43,465 bases of DNA from Pseudomonadales bacterium (GCA_028279305.1 JANQOA010000341.1:1-43465); one strand, 5' to 3'. Shown: positions 1 through 9,462, counted from the first letter of the stretch. The notes: a model not told the origin generated them from the sequence alone. Numbers and translations: made by a program.

Positions 1-160
1 AGCGGTGAGACTCGCGCAGCGAGGCTCAAGAGCGGAGGAAGGGCAGCCGGGAGGGCCGGCGGCGTGAGCGCCGTAACCCCCACGCCCTGTGAGCCCGGAG
101 CAGGAAACTGAACCCCAACCAGGCTTCAACAAAAAAAAGCACACAACTGCGGCGCGTTTA

Positions 161-772
161 CTAAGATTGTCCGAACGAGTTGCCCCCCGCCGCAAAAGCC
201 GCCTCTTCCGCCGTCGACACCCGTCCCAGGACTTGATTGCGGTGGGGAAAGCGGTTGAAACGGCGGATGATGTCGCGGTGTTGCTGGGCGTAGCGCAGGT
301 TGTTGCCCATGGTGTTGCGCAGGGTGCCGCTGGCTTCGTCGCGCAGGGCGGTGAACAGCCCGACTGAAGTGTGCTGATCCAGCATGGCTTCCGAGTGTTC
401 AAAAGGCATATAGAAGAATGTGCGTTGGTCCCAACCCAGGTGCAGATCCAATCCCTCGGTGATGCCGGTGCGCGCCGCGGCCAGGGCCAGGTGATCCCAG
501 GCAAAAGCCTGTTTGCCGCCGCGGTGGATGTTACGCGGCAATTGATCGCAGAGGACAATATAAGCCAGGCAGCCCGCCGCTGATTGCCGCCAGTGTTCCA
601 GCTCACCGTCGGCCGCCTGCTGCAATTGGCTGCTGAAGGTTTCGCGGCATTGATTGTCAAACGCCGCGTCCGGTTGAAACCAGCGCTGACGGATGTCTTC
701 CGCCGCCAGGCCGTCAGTCAGGGGGCCGAACCAGAAATCCAGCACGGCCCCATAGCTGTGATCTGCGCCCAT
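161..772 (-). CDS. DUF924 family protein
   Basis: Protein of about 203 residues with the conserved layout of the DUF924 family (all-helical, TPR-like fold). An N-terminal DFWFG motif is followed by a central segment with LCDQLPRNIHRG, then PFEHSE, and a C-terminal RFNRFPHRNQVLGR motif. The family's function is unknown, so none is assigned. I chose the ATG at 772 over the one at 790 because it has a GGGGA ribosome-binding site 8 bases upstream and begins only two bases after the stop of the preceding metallo-hydrolase gene; the longer start would overlap that gene. It is probably the last gene of a nadE / MBL hydrolase / DUF924 transcript. Confidence 0.88.
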   Translation of the reverse strand: MGADHSYGAVLDFWFGPLTDGLAAEDIRQRWFQPDAAFDNQCRETFSSQLQQAADGELEHWRQSAAGCLAYIVLCDQLPRNIHRGGKQAFAWDHLALAAARTGITEGLDLHLGWDQRTFFYMPFEHSEAMLDQHTSVGLFTALRDEASGTLRNTMGNNLRYAQQHRDIIRRFNRFPHRNQVLGRVSTAEEAAFAAGGNSFGQS

Positions 773-774
773 GG

Positions 775-1719
775 CTACAGTCCCCAGCATTCCATATCGT
801 TGGCGAACATCACGTAGCCGTCATAGTGATTTTCGATGTGTCCGCGGGTCTGGCTTTCGCGCCCGCGGGTGCGGTTCATGCGGTGGCCCAGTACCAGCAT
901 GCGCGCGTTGGCCTGGGCGGCAATGCGCCCCAGTTGTGACGGCAGAGCGTGCAGTTCCCGCTGACTGCCGCGGGCCACCTCAGCAATGGCGTGGCTGGCT
1001 ACCAGCGCATCAGCGTCCTTGGCAAAATCCGGTAGCACGTTCTTCTGGTTGTTAAAGTCACCGGTGAATACCACCGCCATGCCGCCGATCTCCACCCGCC
1101 AGGCCAGTGCCGGCACAATGGAGTGATTGACGGGTACAGCCATCAGCTTGGTATGTTCGCCGGCGAATTGCGCCCAGCGGCGCACGCCGGTTGCCGGCAC
1201 GTTGCGCGGCCGCACCCGGTAGCCGCCGCTGGATTTGTGCGTGAGGAAGTCCTGCAGATAGGCGTAAGCACCGTCCGGTCCGATCAGGCGCTGCACAAAG
1301 GTTTCGGTATCCGGGTATTGCGGCACGTTGCTGTCCGGCCCCAGCACCACCAGGGGTTCCGTGCGTTCCAGAAAGTAAGAGCCTTTGATAAAACTTGGAA
1401 AGTCCGCGGTGTGGTCCACGTGCAGGTGGGTAAAGGCAATGACTTCCAGGTCGGTAAAATCCGCCTTGGCGCGGTCGAAGGCCACCGAAGAACCGGGGGC
1501 GGTGTCGATCAGCACCCGCGCTTTGCCGTCCAGCCACAACAGATAACTGGGACCGCCCTGGCCGTCATCGATTTCCGGGCCGCCGGCCCCCAGGATCTGC
1601 AGCCATACGCCGTTGTCGCCGCACAGCTCATCCTCCTGTGCCTGGGCGGGGAAGACCGCGGCCAGGCTCAGGACCAGGCCGGATAACAAAACAGTCAGGG
1701 GGGAAATTGGCTTCTGCAT
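775..1719 (-). CDS. Exported metallo-beta-lactamase-fold hydrolase
   Basis: The N-terminus has a hydrophobic segment ending in PAQA, a likely signal peptide cleaved before QEDE, so the enzyme should act in the periplasm. The metal-binding motif HLHVDH (HxHxDH) follows an IDTAPGSS segment, and later histidines lie in VNHS, TGDFN and LGHRM, as expected for a di-zinc MBL hydrolase. Substrate is unknown. The start at 1719 has AAGGG 5 bases upstream; an ATG at 1740 overlaps the nadE stop as ATGA and is an alternative. It lies directly downstream of nadE and just upstream of the DUF924 gene, so all three are likely co-transcribed. Confidence 0.85.
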   Translation of the reverse strand: MQKPISPLTVLLSGLVLSLAAVFPAQAQEDELCGDNGVWLQILGAGGPEIDDGQGGPSYLLWLDGKARVLIDTAPGSSVAFDRAKADFTDLEVIAFTHLHVDHTADFPSFIKGSYFLERTEPLVVLGPDSNVPQYPDTETFVQRLIGPDGAYAYLQDFLTHKSSGGYRVRPRNVPATGVRRWAQFAGEHTKLMAVPVNHSIVPALAWRVEIGGMAVVFTGDFNNQKNVLPDFAKDADALVASHAIAEVARGSQRELHALPSQLGRIAAQANARMLVLGHRMNRTRGRESQTRGHIENHYDGYVMFANDMECWGL

Positions 1720-1736
1720 GATTGCCCTTGGTTTAC

Positions 1737-3668
1737 TCATTCCAGTTGATCGACCTCAGCCAGGATCTGTGCCGCGGAGGCTTCGTCCGGCATGCGCCAG
1801 TCGCCCCGCGGCGACAGGCTGATGCTGCCGACCTTGGGTCCCGGCGGCAGCGTGGTGCGTTTGAACTGCTGGCTTAAGAAACGGCGCAAAAATTGCCCCA
1901 GCCAGTGTTTCACCTCCTGCGCGGAGTAATCACCGGCAAAACTCAGCGTTGCCAGCTGATAAATTTTGGCCGGCGCGGCGCCGTTGCGCATAAAGTGGTA
2001 AAGGAAAAAATCGTGCAGCTCGTAGGGGCCGACAATGGCTTCCGTGTGCTGGCTGATTTCGCCGTCCGCGGGCGGAATCAGCTCCGGTGAAATGGGTGTG
2101 TCCAGCACGTCTTCCAGCACCGCGGCCAGCGCCGGCGCGGCGCGATGCTGGCCGTACCAGCGGACCAGGTAAGCCATCATGGTTTTCGGCACGCTGGCAT
2201 TCACGTTGTAGCTGGCCATGTGATCCGCGTTGTAGGTGCACCAGCCCAGAGCCAGCTCTGACAAGTCACCGGTACCCACCACCAGTCCGCCTACCTTGTT
2301 GGCGTAGTTAAAAAGAATCTGCGTGCGTTCCCGGGCCTGGGCGTTTTCAAACACAATATCGTGACTGCCATCGTGCTGCAGATCCTGCAAGTGCTGTTCT
2401 ACTGCCGCTTCGATGGATATTTCGGTCATTTCCACACCGGCCGCGGCGGTCAGGCGGTGGGCGTTGCTGTTGGTCTGACTGGTGGTGCCCGGCCCCGGCA
2501 GGGTCAAAGCCGCCAGACGGTCGGCCGGTAGCTGCAGTTTCTGCAGCGCATCCAGGCAGACCAGAAATGCCAGGGTGGAATCCAGGCCGCCGGACAAGCC
2601 GATGACAAGTTTTTCGCTGTGTGCGCTGAGCATGCGCCGTGCCAGGCCGGTGGCCTGGATGTGCAGGATTTCCCGGGCCCGGGCTTGAAACTCATCCTCG
2701 TCGTCCGGTACAAACGGGTGTTTTGGATATGTGCGCAGCAACCCGGTGAGGGCCGGCGGCGGCGCGTCCAGCCGCTGCACGCGGAACGCCGGCGGCCGTT
2801 GGGTGCCGGCATAAGTCATGTTCTGGGCGCGGTCGTGCTGCAGCTTGCCCAGGTCTACATCCGCCAGCAGTTTTACGTCAGTCAGGCTGAAGCGCTTGCT
2901 CTCCGCAAGCTGTTGACCGTTTTCATACACCATGCAGTGGCCGCCGTAGACCACATCCTTGGTAGATTCGGTACTGCCGGCGCCGGCGTATATGTAAGCG
3001 CAGATGTTTTTGGCGCTGGCCATGCGCACCAGGTCGCGGCGGTAGTCGGCTTTGGCAATCAGTTCGTTGCTGGCTGACAGGTTGGCAACAACATTTGCGC
3101 CGGCCAGGCAGGCTGTGGTGCTGGGCGCCTGGGGTGCCCATAGATCTTCGCAGATCTCAATGCCGACGGTGGCGTCATGCATTCTGAACAGCTGGTCCGT
3201 GCGAATGGCAAAGTCTCCCAACTGCGGGTCAACGATCACTTCGTTGATGTCGCCGCCGCGCACAAACCAGCGCTGATCATAAAACTCGCCGTAGTTGGGG
3301 TGCACACTTTTCGGCACCATGCCCAACACCCGGCCGCCGCTGATGACCGCGGCACAGTTCAGCAGGCGGCCATCCGCCAGACGCCAGGGAGAACCCACCA
3401 ACAGCAGCGGCAGCGGATTCTGCCGCGCCAGCTCCAGCAACGCATCTTTGCATCCCTGCAGCAGGCTGTCGGAAAAGAACAGATCTTCCGCTGAGTAGCC
3501 GGACAGGCAAAGTTCGGGGAACACGGCGAGACTGACGCCGGCTTGCTGCAGGCCGGGCAGCATTGCGGCAATGCTCTGCAGGTTGCCGCCGGGGTCCGCC
3601 ACGTGCACGGCCGGCGACACGGCGGCGACGCGAAAATAACCCAGGTTGTGGTAGTTCTGCTTAGTCAC
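1737..3668 (-). CDS. nadE: Glutamine-dependent NAD(+) synthetase
   Basis: The 643-residue enzyme makes NAD from deamido-NAD, ATP and glutamine in the cytoplasm. The N-terminal half is a nitrilase-type glutaminase with the Glu-Lys-Cys triad visible at E52 (VFPELCLSGY), K120 (VPKSV) and C173 (EICEDLW). The C-terminal half is the synthetase with the ATP-pyrophosphatase P-loop SGGLDS at about 359-364 and the conserved TGDLSELALGW and YNVNASVPKT segments. Length and order match the long glutamine-dependent form (Mycobacterium type) rather than the short ammonia-dependent form. The start is GTG with a weak ribosome-binding site. It heads the transcript that continues into the MBL hydrolase. Confidence 0.96.
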   Translation of the reverse strand: MTKQNYHNLGYFRVAAVSPAVHVADPGGNLQSIAAMLPGLQQAGVSLAVFPELCLSGYSAEDLFFSDSLLQGCKDALLELARQNPLPLLLVGSPWRLADGRLLNCAAVISGGRVLGMVPKSVHPNYGEFYDQRWFVRGGDINEVIVDPQLGDFAIRTDQLFRMHDATVGIEICEDLWAPQAPSTTACLAGANVVANLSASNELIAKADYRRDLVRMASAKNICAYIYAGAGSTESTKDVVYGGHCMVYENGQQLAESKRFSLTDVKLLADVDLGKLQHDRAQNMTYAGTQRPPAFRVQRLDAPPPALTGLLRTYPKHPFVPDDEDEFQARAREILHIQATGLARRMLSAHSEKLVIGLSGGLDSTLAFLVCLDALQKLQLPADRLAALTLPGPGTTSQTNSNAHRLTAAAGVEMTEISIEAAVEQHLQDLQHDGSHDIVFENAQARERTQILFNYANKVGGLVVGTGDLSELALGWCTYNADHMASYNVNASVPKTMMAYLVRWYGQHRAAPALAAVLEDVLDTPISPELIPPADGEISQHTEAIVGPYELHDFFLYHFMRNGAAPAKIYQLATLSFAGDYSAQEVKHWLGQFLRRFLSQQFKRTTLPPGPKVGSISLSPRGDWRMPDEASAAQILAEVDQLE

Positions 3669-3720
3669 TGATGTTGCGCGGCACCGCCAACCTCACTTTA
3701 GGAGACAGCGTTAGTTTACC

Positions 3721-4587
3721 CTATAGCCGTTGCATAAAGTCCTGGATACGCCGGGTCAACTCCGCGTAGGTGTCAGCAAAACTGACGGCGCCGCCGGCCG
3801 GGTCCGGTAAACCCCAGTGCTCCCGCTGGCAGCGGCCGGGAAACACCGGGCAGGCTTCCGCCGCGGCGTTGTCGCACAGCGTTATCACCCAGCTCATGGG
3901 CGGCGCGCCGGCCCGGGTGAAGTGATCCCAGGATTTGCTGCTGAATTGGTCTGACTGCAGCCCCTGTTCTTCCAGCGCCGCCAGGGCGCCCGGATTTATC
4001 CGCCCGGCCGGCTGGCTGCCGGCGCTGTAGGCGCGGATGCCTTTGATCGATAGGTGGTTGAGGATGGCTTCCGCCATGATGGAGCGGGCGGAATTAGCCG
4101 TGCACAAAAATAAAACGTTGGTGGTGGCCTGGCTGCCCCAGCTCTGGGGCAGCCCACCCCGAGTTGCATAACGGGGCAGGTTATCCTGCATTTCATAGCC
4201 GGCAATATGCTCTTCGTAAAATACGTGCTTGTTTGCGCGGTAGTGTTCCGGTTCATTAAACGCGCCCAGATACAGGTGTATTTCCCGGTCCGCGGCGGGC
4301 CGGTAATGCAGGGCGCTGCCGCAGGTGCGGCAGAACGCTCTGAAAATTCCGGGTGAAGACTCGTATTCCTGCAACACCCCAGCATGACTGTCAGCCGCGG
4401 GGGTGTAAGTGACCTGCTGCTCGGCAAAGCCGGCAAAGCTGGCCGGAATTGAGCCCGTCTGCCGGCGGCAGGACTGGCAATGGCAATGCGCAACAAAGCG
4501 CGGGGTGCCGCTCACGGTAAACGTGACCGCGCCACACAGACATTGGCCTGTACGGCCGTCAGCCGTGGTGCTGCCGGTTACCGCCAT
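3721..4587 (-). CDS. GFA-domain / low-molecular-weight arsenate reductase fusion
   Basis: A single 288-residue frame joins two domains normally found separately. Residues about 13-140 are a GFA (glutathione-dependent formaldehyde-activating, CENP-V-like) zinc domain with cysteine pairs at C16/C18, C35/C37/C40 and C86/C89. Residues about 155-288 are a low-molecular-weight phosphatase-type ArsC: the catalytic loop CTANSAR begins at C162, and the redox pair lies at C238 and C246 in the CDN...ACPVFPG segment. The ArsC half predicts arsenate reduction or a related thiol-phosphatase reaction. What the GFA half contributes is unknown. No arsR or arsenite exporter lies beside it. The frame is continuous with no stop or frameshift at the junction. 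Confidence 0.9.
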   Translation of the reverse strand: MAVTGSTTADGRTGQCLCGAVTFTVSGTPRFVAHCHCQSCRRQTGSIPASFAGFAEQQVTYTPAADSHAGVLQEYESSPGIFRAFCRTCGSALHYRPAADREIHLYLGAFNEPEHYRANKHVFYEEHIAGYEMQDNLPRYATRGGLPQSWGSQATTNVLFLCTANSARSIMAEAILNHLSIKGIRAYSAGSQPAGRINPGALAALEEQGLQSDQFSSKSWDHFTRAGAPPMSWVITLCDNAAAEACPVFPGRCQREHWGLPDPAGGAVSFADTYAELTRRIQDFMQRL

Positions 4588-4668
4588 GGCGGAACCGTTG
4601 CGTTTTTTGCGCTAACAGGCGTGCCCACCGCCGCGCCCGGGCCGGAGGCAGCGTAAGTTGCAGACATG

Positions 4669-4962
4669 TCAGTGAATGTTCGGTGTTACGCCTTCCAGTT
4701 CTTCCACCAGGCCGGCGGTTTTTTCCAGAATGCGGCGGATCAGCGGGGCGGTGGTCTGGGAAAAACGAAAGCCCATGGCCACGCAGCTTGAAAGTTCAAT
4801 AATGGGCCGGGTCAGGTCCCAGTCGTCGCTGGCACCATACAGTCGGCCGCGTATTCGGTTGAAGTGGTTTTTTTGCGTGGCGGAACCTTCAGCCTCCAGC
4901 TGCACAATCAGCTGATCGAGTAGCGGACCAAGTTCGTTACGGGCCGCAGTGACTTTTTGCAT
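4669..4962 (-). CDS. Small helical hypothetical protein
   Basis: I do not recognise this 97-residue protein. It looks all-helical, rich in Leu and charged residues, with no membrane segment or signal peptide. The frame stays open upstream to 5238, but that extension would run into the divergent ThuA gene. The ATG at 4962 has a strong GGAG ribosome-binding site 7 bases upstream, so I use the short form. It is divergent from the ThuA gene, and the 117-base gap probably holds both promoters. Confidence 0.65.
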   Translation of the reverse strand: MQKVTAARNELGPLLDQLIVQLEAEGSATQKNHFNRIRGRLYGASDDWDLTRPIIELSSCVAMGFRFSQTTAPLIRRILEKTAGLVEELEGVTPNIH

Positions 4963-5079
4963 GGTAAAACTCCAACCTGTGCCGATGCCTTCCATTCTGC
5001 CTGGAAAAAGAAAAGGACGCCAATTCCCAACCGGGTAAAAGTTGCGGAAAATGCATTTTTCTAATGTTGGGGGTACAAC

Positions 5080-5805
5080 ATGCGGGTCACGGTGTGGAAC
5101 GAATTCATCCATGAGCGCAATAACAAAACTGTCGAGGCGATTTATCCCCGGGGCATCCATGCGACCCTGGCGGCGCAGTTGGGTGAGCGCCTGCCTGAGG
5201 CGGAAATTGGCACCGCCACTCTGCAGGAAGCTGAACACGGTCTGCCGGCGGCGGTGCTGGATGCCACGGATGTCTTGTTATGGTGGGGGCATCTGGCCCA
5301 CCACAAGGTGGCCGACGAGGTTGTGGAGCGGGTCTATCAGCGGGTTATGCAGGGTATGGGTCTGCTGGTGCTGCATTCGGCTCATCTGTCAAAGATATTT
5401 ACCCGCCTGATGGGCACCACCTGCAACCTGCGCTGGCGCGAGGCGGATGACCGCGAGCTGGTATGGACGGTTAACCCGGGCCACGCCATTGCCCGCGGCG
5501 TCAGCCAACCCATCGAGATCCCCGCCCACGAGATGTACGGCGAGTACTTTGATATCCCGCAGCCCGACGAACTGGTCTTCATCAGCTCTTTTTCCGGCGG
5601 CGAAGTGTTTCGCAGCGGTTGCTGCTTCAAGCGCGGCAAAGGGCGGATTTTTTACTTCAGCCCGGGTCACGAAACGTATCCGGTGTACGAGCAGAGTGCA
5701 GTCTGCGACGTGCTTGCCAACGCGGTGGGCTGGGTTTACCAGCCCCGGGTATCACCTATTGAGACGGGTGAAAGCCCAAATGTTGCTGTAGATTGGTGGC
5801 GTTAA
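5080..5805 (+). CDS. ThuA family protein (trehalose-utilisation-like)
   Basis: The 241-residue protein has the class I glutamine-amidotransferase-like ThuA fold. It opens with VTVWNEF, followed by [11 protein letters not shown] and a [12 protein letters not shown] segment, and ends with the [14 protein letters not shown] motif typical of the family. ThuA proteins are linked to oxidation or isomerisation of disaccharides such as trehalose, but the exact reaction is not settled. No sugar transporter or dehydrogenase partner lies next to it here. ATG start with GGGG about 6 bases upstream. Its last 50 bases overlap the convergent HAD gene. Confidence 0.87.
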   Translation: MRVTVWNEFIHERNNKTVEAIYPRGIHATLAAQLGERLPEAEIGTATLQEAEHGLPAAVLDATDVLLWWGHLAHHKVADEVVERVYQRVMQGMGLLVLHSAHLSKIFTRLMGTTCNLRWREADDRELVWTVNPGHAIARGVSQPIEIPAHEMYGEYFDIPQPDELVFISSFSGGEVFRSGCCFKRGKGRIFYFSPGHETYPVYEQSAVCDVLANAVGWVYQPRVSPIETGESPNVAVDWWR

Positions 5806-6427
5806 GCTGATCCAGGACATGGTGGGCGCCTGCCTCGTGCAGGGCTTGCCGGTTGCTGCTGCCGCTGAGCACACCCACACAGTACATGTCCAGGCGGCGC
5901 CCGGCGTGCATGTCGAGCCTGCCGTCTCCCACCATCACCGCGCGGCTGGCCGTGCAGCTCAGGGTATCCAGGCAGAAACTGAGATGTCGGCTGTCCGGTT
6001 TCAGGTGCGGCGTGTCGTCGCGGGCCAGCAGCACATCCACGTGCTCCAGCAGCCGGGGGAAAACCCGCAGCACGGCGGCCCGGCAGTTGCGCGTCACCAC
6101 CCCCAGCTTGACGCCCCGGCGGCGCAGCGCGTCGAGCATAAGCGGCATATCCGGGAACGGTTCCGTGACCGCCGCGGCGCCCAGCTCGATGTCGAGAATG
6201 CGTTGATGAGCACTGCGGTAATAAGCGTCAGCGGTAGCGGCATCCGCCGCGCCGCGCAGCCAGGCGGCTGCCGCGTCAATCACTTCCACGATGTAGCGTT
6301 CTTCGTACACCTGCGCGGGCACGCTGTAGGTGCGCGTGATGTCCAGCACCTGCCTGCGCATATCCGGCAGATCCAGATTCGGCGCCAGGGTGCCGTCGAA
6401 GTCGAAGAGCACAGCGTCGCAGGCCAT
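5756..6427 (-). CDS. HAD superfamily hydrolase (phosphatase-like)
   Basis: The 223-residue protein has the four HAD motifs in order: DFDGTLAP near the N-terminus (nucleophile Asp), VVTRN (motif II Thr), KPD (motif III Lys) and MVGDGRLDM (motif IV acids). A helical cap lies between motifs I and II, as in phosphoglycolate phosphatase-type enzymes. Substrate is unknown. The start codon shares one base with the aceK stop (TGATG), so the two genes are translationally coupled. The 3' end overlaps the convergent ThuA gene by 50 bases. Confidence 0.9.
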   Translation of the reverse strand: MACDAVLFDFDGTLAPNLDLPDMRRQVLDITRTYSVPAQVYEERYIVEVIDAAAAWLRGAADAATADAYYRSAHQRILDIELGAAAVTEPFPDMPLMLDALRRRGVKLGVVTRNCRAAVLRVFPRLLEHVDVLLARDDTPHLKPDSRHLSFCLDTLSCTASRAVMVGDGRLDMHAGRRLDMYCVGVLSGSSNRQALHEAGAHHVLDQLNATNLQQHLGFHPSQ

Positions 6428-8184
6428 CAGTTATCGCGGCTGAAGCGTTTTTTACGCCGGTAGGGGAATACATCCGAGACCTCGCCCTGGTTGATGTTGT
6501 CCTGCAGCGAGCGCCAGTATGCCGCTTCAAAAAGCTGCCCATGCATGCGGGTAAACAGTTCTTTAATGTGGCGTTTGCCGAACAGAAAGCGCCTGAACTC
6601 CTCCGGGAAAACATCTTCCGGCGCCACCGAGTACCAGGGTTCGGACGCCATCTCCTGTTCCGGGGTCTGCGGTTCCGGCAACTCGCGGAAATTCATGTCG
6701 GTCAGGTAAGATATTTCATCGTAGTCGTAGAACACCACCCGGCCGTGGCGGGTAATGCCGAAATTCTTTAACAGCATGTCGCCGGGAAAAATATTCGCTG
6801 CGGCCAGTTGCCGGATGGCATTGCCGTACTCGTCCAGGGCGCTGACCAGCTCGGCTTCGCCGCAATCTTCAATATACATATTCAGCGGGGTCATCTGCCG
6901 TTCCGTGTACAGGTGCTTGATGATGATCTGGTCGCCGTCTTCGGAAATCATGGAGGGGCACACTTCCCATAGCTCGTCGAGCAGCTCGGCGGCAAACCGC
7001 GCGCGCGGGAAGCTGAAGTTCTCGAATTCCTGGGTATCCGCCATGCGCCCGACCCGGTCGTGGGTTTTCACCACGTGGTACTTGGCCACCACTTCTTCCC
7101 GGGTGATGTTCTTCTGCGGCGCAAAGCGGTCCTTGATCACTTTGAACACGGTCTGATAGGACGGCAGCATAAACACCGCCATGACCATGCCCTTAATGCC
7201 GGGGGCGATCATAAACTTGTCGTCGGACGCAGCCAGGTGGTTGAGGAAACCGCGGTAAAACTCGGTTTTGCCGTGTTTGTGCAGGCCTACGGAAGCGTAC
7301 AGCTCGGAGCGTTTTTTGTTCGGCAGCAGATCCTGCAGAAAACTCACCAGCATGCCCGGGTGCCGGGTATCGACCATAAAGTAGGAGCGGGTAAAACTGA
7401 ACATAACCGACATTTCATCCGCGTCGCAGATCAGCGTATCCACGTAAAGCCGACCGTCGCTGGTGGTCAGCACCGGCAGCGCCAGCGGCCATTGCCGGTC
7501 GCGGTGGATCAGCTTGCCGATCAGATAGGCGCCTTTGTTGCGGTAAAACGGTGAGCTGATGACTTCAACGCTCAGATCCTGGGCAGAGGTGATCTCTTTG
7601 CGCTCTTCCGCCAGCGAGCGCAATATGTTGCCCACGTCGGTGTCCATGTCACGCCAGGGAAGATTGAAGCCGAAGTCATGCAGGATGCGCTTGACCATGG
7701 GCACCACTCCGTCAGCCGTGTGGTAGGTGCGGAAAACCGGTTGTGCCGGGTCTCGGACCTTGGCGCTGCCGCGGTACAGGAACATCTGTTCCGCGTGCCC
7801 GGGCCCGTCTTCGGTGTGTTCCCGGTGAATGGAGTTGAAGAAAGTTTCCGCCAGCTCGGCATCGTCCGTGTTGTTGATGATTTCACTGTATGCGGCTTTG
7901 ATGGCCGGCCAGCCGCGCAGTCCGCTATGGGGTTTCAGGATCGGCGCGTTTTCCAGCACGTCCTGTATATAGCGGTTATAGGCCAGCAGCCGCTCTTTGC
8001 CGGCGTTTTGAACCTCGCTCCAGGCGGCGCTCTCAAAACGTTGCTGAGCCTGGTCGGTAATGCGCATGTATTCTTTGCGGTAACTGCGGAAGCCGTCATA
8101 AATGGCCTGCGCCCCCCTGCGTGCCTGTGCCGCGCTGATGCGGGTGCGCAACACGCGGGGTTTGTGTTCGCCGGGCTGGTTCAT
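6427..8184 (-). CDS. aceK: Isocitrate dehydrogenase kinase/phosphatase
   Basis: The 585-residue protein matches AceK over its full usual length (E. coli 578). AceK phosphorylates and dephosphorylates isocitrate dehydrogenase to steer isocitrate between the TCA cycle and the glyoxylate shunt. Visible landmarks are APGIKGMVM (nucleotide-binding region), the highly conserved VIKDRFAPQK and HDRVGRMADTQEFENF segments, FPGDMLLKNFG, and the metal-binding FYDYDEI. The ATG at 8184 overlaps the stop of the upstream membrane-protein gene (ATGA); a longer frame to 8313 would run into that gene. Unusually, aceA and aceB are not beside it; it sits between a membrane protein and a HAD phosphatase. Confidence 0.96.
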   Translation of the reverse strand: MNQPGEHKPRVLRTRISAAQARRGAQAIYDGFRSYRKEYMRITDQAQQRFESAAWSEVQNAGKERLLAYNRYIQDVLENAPILKPHSGLRGWPAIKAAYSEIINNTDDAELAETFFNSIHREHTEDGPGHAEQMFLYRGSAKVRDPAQPVFRTYHTADGVVPMVKRILHDFGFNLPWRDMDTDVGNILRSLAEERKEITSAQDLSVEVISSPFYRNKGAYLIGKLIHRDRQWPLALPVLTTSDGRLYVDTLICDADEMSVMFSFTRSYFMVDTRHPGMLVSFLQDLLPNKKRSELYASVGLHKHGKTEFYRGFLNHLAASDDKFMIAPGIKGMVMAVFMLPSYQTVFKVIKDRFAPQKNITREEVVAKYHVVKTHDRVGRMADTQEFENFSFPRARFAAELLDELWEVCPSMISEDGDQIIIKHLYTERQMTPLNMYIEDCGEAELVSALDEYGNAIRQLAAANIFPGDMLLKNFGITRHGRVVFYDYDEISYLTDMNFRELPEPQTPEQEMASEPWYSVAPEDVFPEEFRRFLFGKRHIKELFTRMHGQLFEAAYWRSLQDNINQGEVSDVFPYRRKKRFSRDN

Positions 8185-8588
8185 GGGTCCGGGGATTGTT
8201 GCTCTACCGGGTGCGGGCGGCGTTGCGCCTGCTGCTGCCGGCGCGCCCGGCGGGTCGCCCTGATGTAACGCCGGAAGCGGCGGCTGAGAATCACCGCGAC
8301 GCTGGCCGCGCAAACAAAACTGATCAGGGGATAAGCGCGTGCGGTCAGCCAGTCGGCGGCCGACAGGTCGGCATGCACAGCCGCCATCAGCATGCCGGCC
8401 AGGGCTACGGCCAGCAGGGAACGCAGGATCATCCAGGCCGCCAGCGCCAATGCCAGCGGTAGTAGCAGCAGGTGTACAACACCGCCGCGGCCGGTATCCA
8501 GGGTCAACATCACCGCGGCTGCCAGCAGCAGGCCGCAGATGCGCAAAGCCTGGGTGACTTTGTCGGGTGTGTTCCCGGGCTGGGGCAT
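8181..8588 (-). CDS. Small hypothetical membrane protein
   Basis: The 135-residue protein has about four hydrophobic helices (starting near CGLLLAAAVMLTL and ending near ISFVCAASVAVIL) and then a strongly basic, Arg- and Gln-rich cytoplasmic tail. I recognise no family. I start it at the ATG at 8588, two bases after the upstream SDR stop; a longer frame to 8648 would overlap that gene. The stop overlaps the aceK start, indicating translational coupling within an SDR / membrane protein / aceK / HAD operon. Confidence 0.7.
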   Translation of the reverse strand: MPQPGNTPDKVTQALRICGLLLAAAVMLTLDTGRGGVVHLLLLPLALALAAWMILRSLLAVALAGMLMAAVHADLSAADWLTARAYPLISFVCAASVAVILSRRFRRYIRATRRARRQQQAQRRPHPVEQQSPDP

Positions 8589-8589
8589 A

Positions 8590-9366
8590 TCAACTGACAA
8601 TATCCAACGCGCCGCCGTCGATGCGGATGTTCTGTCCGTGAACGGCATCTACCAGCGGCGAACACAGAAAAGCCACCAGCGCCGCCACCTCTTCGCGGCG
8701 CGCGATGCGGCGAATGGGAATATCCCCGGCCACATGAGCTTCCACCTCTTCCCAGGTGTCCCCCCAGCCCTTTTCCCGGCCGCGCTGCAGGTAAGCCTGT
8801 TCCACTTCCGGGGTGAGGATCAGCCCGGGCGACACCAGATTTACCCGGATGCCGGTACCCGCCACTTCTTTCGCCAGGCTCACCGACATATTGGCAAGGG
8901 CGCCCTTGGAGGCATAGTAGCCGGGCATGCGGCTGTCGGGGCGGGTTGAGCCCACGGTACCGAGATTGATGATGCGCCCCCAGTTGCGCCGGCGCATGCC
9001 GGGCAGGCAGTGCTGAACCATGCGCAGCGCGGACAGGACATTCTTTTCATAAGCCAGCACCCAGTGCCGGCTGCTGTCGCCGCCCCAGCTGCCCGGATCC
9101 GCGGTGCCGTAGTTGTTGACCAGAATGTCTATGTCCGTATCACTCAGGGCGTTGATGAGGTCTGCGCTACCCTGTTCGGTGGTGATGTCGCCGCATACGG
9201 GGATACCGCCGCCGAGAGTATCCACTGCGGTTTCCGCCTGGCCGGGCTGCAGGCCGTGTACCAGCACCCGCACACCTTCCTGCAGCAGGGTACCGGCAAT
9301 GATCATGCCGGTGCCACGATGGCTGCCGGTCACCAGAGCGGTACGGTTTTGCAATTGCAGATCCAA
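8590..9366 (-). CDS. Short-chain dehydrogenase/reductase
   Basis: Classical SDR of about 258 residues. The N-terminal Rossmann motif is TGSHRGTG, the stabilising NNYG motif is near residue 90, and the catalytic Tyr-Lys pair is in YYASK with an upstream Ser in TVGS. It ends in the usual IRIDGG segment. Substrate cannot be told. The likely start is the TTG at 9366, which gives MDLQLQ and has AGAGGG 6 bases upstream; the TTG at 9372 would sit directly on that site. It is the first gene of the operon leading to aceK and is divergent from the TauE-like gene. Confidence 0.9.
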   Translation of the reverse strand: MDLQLQNRTALVTGSHRGTGMIIAGTLLQEGVRVLVHGLQPGQAETAVDTLGGGIPVCGDITTEQGSADLINALSDTDIDILVNNYGTADPGSWGGDSSRHWVLAYEKNVLSALRMVQHCLPGMRRRNWGRIINLGTVGSTRPDSRMPGYYASKGALANMSVSLAKEVAGTGIRVNLVSPGLILTPEVEQAYLQRGREKGWGDTWEEVEAHVAGDIPIRRIARREEVAALVAFLCSPLVDAVHGQNIRIDGGALDIVS

Positions 9367-9462
9367 AGGCAACCCTCTTTGTGTAAATCGTTACCCTACC
9401 AGAGTTCAGCCGCCGGCGGGCCGCAGCGCACCCGGCGCCGGCCAATCAGGCTAGAATAGGTG

